From an uncultured Treponema sp. (GTDB taxonomy: Bacteria > Spirochaetota > Spirochaetia > Treponematales > Treponemataceae): DNA of 8,443 bases. The notes beneath the pieces were generated by a model. That model made no database searches. It saw nothing but the letters and a program-made list of their open reading frames with translations, and was not told the origin of the DNA. Of this stretch, positions 7,142 through 8,443 are shown piece by piece. Position 1 is the first letter of the stretch, and each line of letters starts with the position of its first letter. The stretch spans positions 1 to 8,443 of the forward strand of contig NZ_CALHGC010000327.1 of NCBI RefSeq assembly GCF_938029485.1. The letters are read 5' to 3'. The translations under genes and the position numbers were made by a program.

Positions 7142-7173
7142 TTTTCAGCGGTACAGATAGGTACCGCTGAAAA
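7142..7173. repeat. Perfect 13-bp inverted repeat after the mutase gene (hairpin A)
   Basis: TTTTCAGCGGTAC (7142-7154) and GTACCGCTGAAAA (7161-7173) are exact reverse complements around the 6-nt loop AGATAG. It begins 10 nt after the mutase stop. Neither strand has a U tract after the stem, so it is not a standard intrinsic terminator. It could protect the 3' end of the mutase message, bind a protein, or form part of the leader of the PUR-domain gene. Confidence 0.6.
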
Positions 7174-7178
7174 ACACT

Positions 7179-7203
7179 GCGAGTTTGCTTACGCAAACGT
7201 CGC
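7179..7203. repeat. Inverted repeat (hairpin B) upstream of the PUR-domain gene
   Basis: GTTTGC (7183-7188) pairs with GCAAAC (7193-7198) around the loop TTAC. The outer GCGA (7179-7182) pairs with TCGC (7200-7203), leaving a single bulged G at 7199, for 10 base pairs in all. It follows hairpin A by only 5 nt. TTATTAAA comes after it on the plus strand, too weak a U tail to call a terminator with confidence. Confidence 0.5.
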
Positions 7204-7214
7204 TTATTAAACAT

Positions 7215-7231
7215 GTGCGCTTTTCGCGCAC
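7215..7231. repeat. GC-rich inverted repeat (hairpin C) upstream of the PUR-domain gene
   Basis: GTGCGC (7215-7220) and GCGCAC (7226-7231) form a 6-bp all-Watson-Crick stem around the loop TTTTC. It stands 64 nt before the PUR-domain start codon and 11 nt after hairpin B. It has no U tract on either side. With A and B it makes three stems within 90 bases. Confidence 0.45.
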
Positions 7232-7295
7232 GAATTCGCCTGCCTCAAAAATTGATATTTTGTTCGGCTGTCGAATTTATGGGAAGGATAAAAAA

Positions 7296-7676
7296 ATGGG
7301 AATTCGCGGAGAATTATTTACCACTCAAATTCCGGTAGAGAACCGGACATATTTTTTTAATGTGAAAGAGAATCGGATGGGCGATGTTTTTTTGCAGATT
7401 GTCGAAAGCAAAAACACCGACGGCGCCGGTTTTGACCGCCATGCAATTGTTGTATTTCAGGATGAAATGCAAACCTTTTTGCAGGGGCTTAACGAAAGCC
7501 TTGAATTTATCGAAAAAAAGCGGAAAGAGCAGCTCAAAGAAAAACGGGAAAAAAAGCAACGGACTACCCCCGCAGACACCGCAAGCACGGAAAAAAAGAA
7601 AGTCATCAACAAGCGAAACACAAGCACAAAACCGGCACGGAAGGTACGCATCGTTAAAAAAGACGATGCGGAATAA
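7296..7676 (+). CDS. PUR-domain DNA/RNA-binding protein with basic tail
   Basis: Small (126-residue) nucleic-acid-binding protein of the bacterial PUR-alpha type (DUF3276-like), recognised by GIRGELFTTQIPVENRTYFF, VKENRMGDVFLQIVES and FDRHAIVVFQDEM (residues about 2-58), a PUR repeat of strands closed by a helix (about 58-72). It resembles Borrelia BpuR, which binds DNA and RNA and represses its own translation. Residues 73-88 are a highly charged helix (KKRKEQLKEKREKKQ), and 99-122 form a lysine/arginine-rich tail ending in DDAE; this extension probably adds non-specific affinity for nucleic acid. The ATG at 7296 is chosen because GGGAAGG (7281-7287) lies eight bases upstream and the family similarity begins here; the frame is open further upstream to a TTG at 7185, but that stretch lies in hairpin-rich non-coding sequence. 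The gene is 164 nt after the mutase and converges with the lipoprotein gene. Targets are unknown. Confidence 0.88.
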   Translation: MGIRGELFTTQIPVENRTYFFNVKENRMGDVFLQIVESKNTDGAGFDRHAIVVFQDEMQTFLQGLNESLEFIEKKRKEQLKEKREKKQRTTPADTASTEKKKVINKRNTSTKPARKVRIVKKDDAE

Positions 7677-7718
7677 AGAAGGTTCGGTTTATATAGAAAA
7701 TAGCTTCTTAAAGATCGT

Positions 7719-8342
7719 TCAATAAGAAACGGTTATATCTTCAGAAGACACATCGACAAGTATTTTATGCTTTTCAACAGGTTGTGAAGCTTTCTCAATC
7801 TTTAAAAAATAATGATTTGCAATTTTTTGAATAGAATATTTAGAGCTGCCTATAGTTGTCTCTTCAATAGGTTGTAAAACAATGTCATCGGACTTAATAC
7901 TTCTGAAAAAATAACCTTCAGAATCTCCACTGGAAGCGGAGATTCTATCGGTTGCTTTTTTTGTAATGTTATTTGCAAGTATATTCATTCCGTTATCAAG
8001 AAATGTTATACTTATAGGCAGAAAATTATGTATATTGTATTTTGCAGGTTGTAAATTAGCTATAACGTATTTTTTTGCAGATATTTTTTCAAGCACGTTA
8101 TGATTTTTACTTATGATCTTTACATTTTCTCCTTCATAATAAAAAGCGATAATAGTTTGTTCTTTTGCTTTTAATACAATAGTATCGTTGTTAGTGTTTG
8201 GTGCTTTTTTATGGTACAGCAATAAAAGCTCTGCCGGATAATCGCTGTTGTTTTCAATAATGCAATCAAATGTAGGTGGCGGGCAAGCAGTGCAGATTAG
8301 TAAAAGAAAAAGAATGGTAACAGGTAAGAATATTTTTTTCAT
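7719..8342 (-). CDS. Putative lipoprotein of unknown function
   Basis: The 207-residue product starts with a lipoprotein signal: MKK, a hydrophobic core (residues 4-16, IFLPVTILFLLLI), then C-T-A-C with the probable lipidated cysteine C20 followed by PPP. The lipobox is loose at the -3 position, as spirochaetes often allow. The rest (about 25-207) alternates short hydrophobic strands with charged turns, which suggests a mostly beta, exported domain; no second membrane segment or catalytic motif is evident and I do not recognise a family. The start ATG at 8342 has AAGGA seven bases upstream (tcctt at 8350-8354 on the plus strand). The gene is distinctly more AT-rich than the mutase and PUR genes. 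It converges on the PUR gene with 42 nt between the stop codons, and 14 nt upstream lies the end of another same-strand frame, so the two may share a transcript. Confidence 0.8.
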   Translation of the reverse strand: MKKIFLPVTILFLLLICTACPPPTFDCIIENNSDYPAELLLLYHKKAPNTNNDTIVLKAKEQTIIAFYYEGENVKIISKNHNVLEKISAKKYVIANLQPAKYNIHNFLPISITFLDNGMNILANNITKKATDRISASSGDSEGYFFRSIKSDDIVLQPIEETTIGSSKYSIQKIANHYFLKIEKASQPVEKHKILVDVSSEDITVSY

Positions 8343-8356
8343 AGTTTAGTCCTTAC

Positions 8357-8443
8357 TTATAAATAAATAAGAATAAAATTATCCTCAATCACTATATTGA
8401 TTTTAGATGTTTTTATTTTGCCGCCGTCATTTTCGGGGAGATG
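8357..8443 (-). CDS. Possible 3' end of an upstream gene (partial, 28 residues)
   Basis: On the minus strand one frame is open from the window edge (8443) to a TAA at 8357-8359, giving 28 residues that end KINIVIEDNFILIYL. The other two minus-strand frames have stops in this stretch. The strand-like alternation and the 14-nt gap to the lipoprotein start, with the lipoprotein ribosome binding site inside that gap, fit the end of an upstream gene in the same operon. The open stretch is short enough to occur by chance, so this is a tentative call, and no function can be given. Confidence 0.45.
   Translation of the reverse strand, partial: HLPENDGGKIKTSKINIVIEDNFILIYL

Noticed and set aside
7131..7287. 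GGGAAGG occurring at both 7131-7137 and 7281-7287 as a sign of duplication or of a small gene after the mutase
   Set aside because: No start codon follows the first copy at a suitable distance and the surrounding bases do not match; the shared 7 bases are likely chance.
7185..7295. N-terminal extension of the PUR-domain protein from a TTG at 7185
   Set aside because: It has no ribosome binding site, runs through two hairpins and adds 37 residues without family similarity, whereas the ATG at 7296 has a good site and matches the family start.
7676..7709. AAGAAG/CTTCTT inverted repeat between the convergent PUR and lipoprotein genes as a shared terminator
   Set aside because: Only 6 A/T-rich base pairs with a 22-nt loop and no U tract; too weak to support.
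8407..8443. Short open frame from ATG at 8407 to the right edge on the plus strand
   Set aside because: No ribosome binding site and only 12 codons visible; the minus-strand frame through the same bases fits the operon better.

Overview
The window looks like chromosomal DNA from a Treponema, most likely one of the oral species of intermediate GC such as the T. medium/T. vincentii group. This is inferred from gene content (a pyruvate kinase with a C-terminal mobile domain, an M18 aminopeptidase, a spirochaete-type PUR-domain protein), from a lipoprotein with a spirochaete-style lipobox, and from base composition judged by eye. No rRNA, tRNA, CRISPR array or insertion sequence was seen.

Left edge (1-430): the C-terminal catalytic part of an AT-rich tyrosine recombinase runs in from outside the window and ends at 345. 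It probably marks the end of an integrated element lying to the left. A strong hairpin (364-403) separates it from the core chromosome and probably terminates pyk transcription from the other strand.

Minus-strand pair (431-3450): a DAACS-family sodium/amino acid symporter is followed by pyruvate kinase (pyk). A perfect 13-bp palindrome lies between them. The symporter lacks the arginine and aspartate that define acidic-substrate transporters, so it more likely carries a neutral amino acid.

Divergent control region (3451-3736): 286 bp without a gene. It must hold start sites for both directions and contains a broken copy of the palindrome family seen in the two gene pairs.

Plus-strand run (3737-7676): an M18 metallo-aminopeptidase, a phosphohexomutase (phosphoglucomutase/phosphomannomutase superfamily) and a small PUR-domain nucleic-acid-binding protein. 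The first two genes are separated by another copy of the palindrome. The last two are separated by 164 bp that can fold into three successive hairpins.

Right edge (7719-8443, minus strand): an AT-rich lipoprotein gene of unknown function, preceded closely by the likely 3' end of another gene that continues beyond the window. This pair converges on the PUR gene.

Physiologically the middle of the window fits a peptide- and amino-acid-using fermenter: amino acid uptake, peptide breakdown, hexose-phosphate interconversion and the last ATP-forming step of glycolysis. The features most worth following up are the repeated intercistronic palindromes, which leave no room for a downstream promoter; the three-hairpin leader in front of the PUR-domain gene; and the altered substrate-site residues in the symporter and the mutase.
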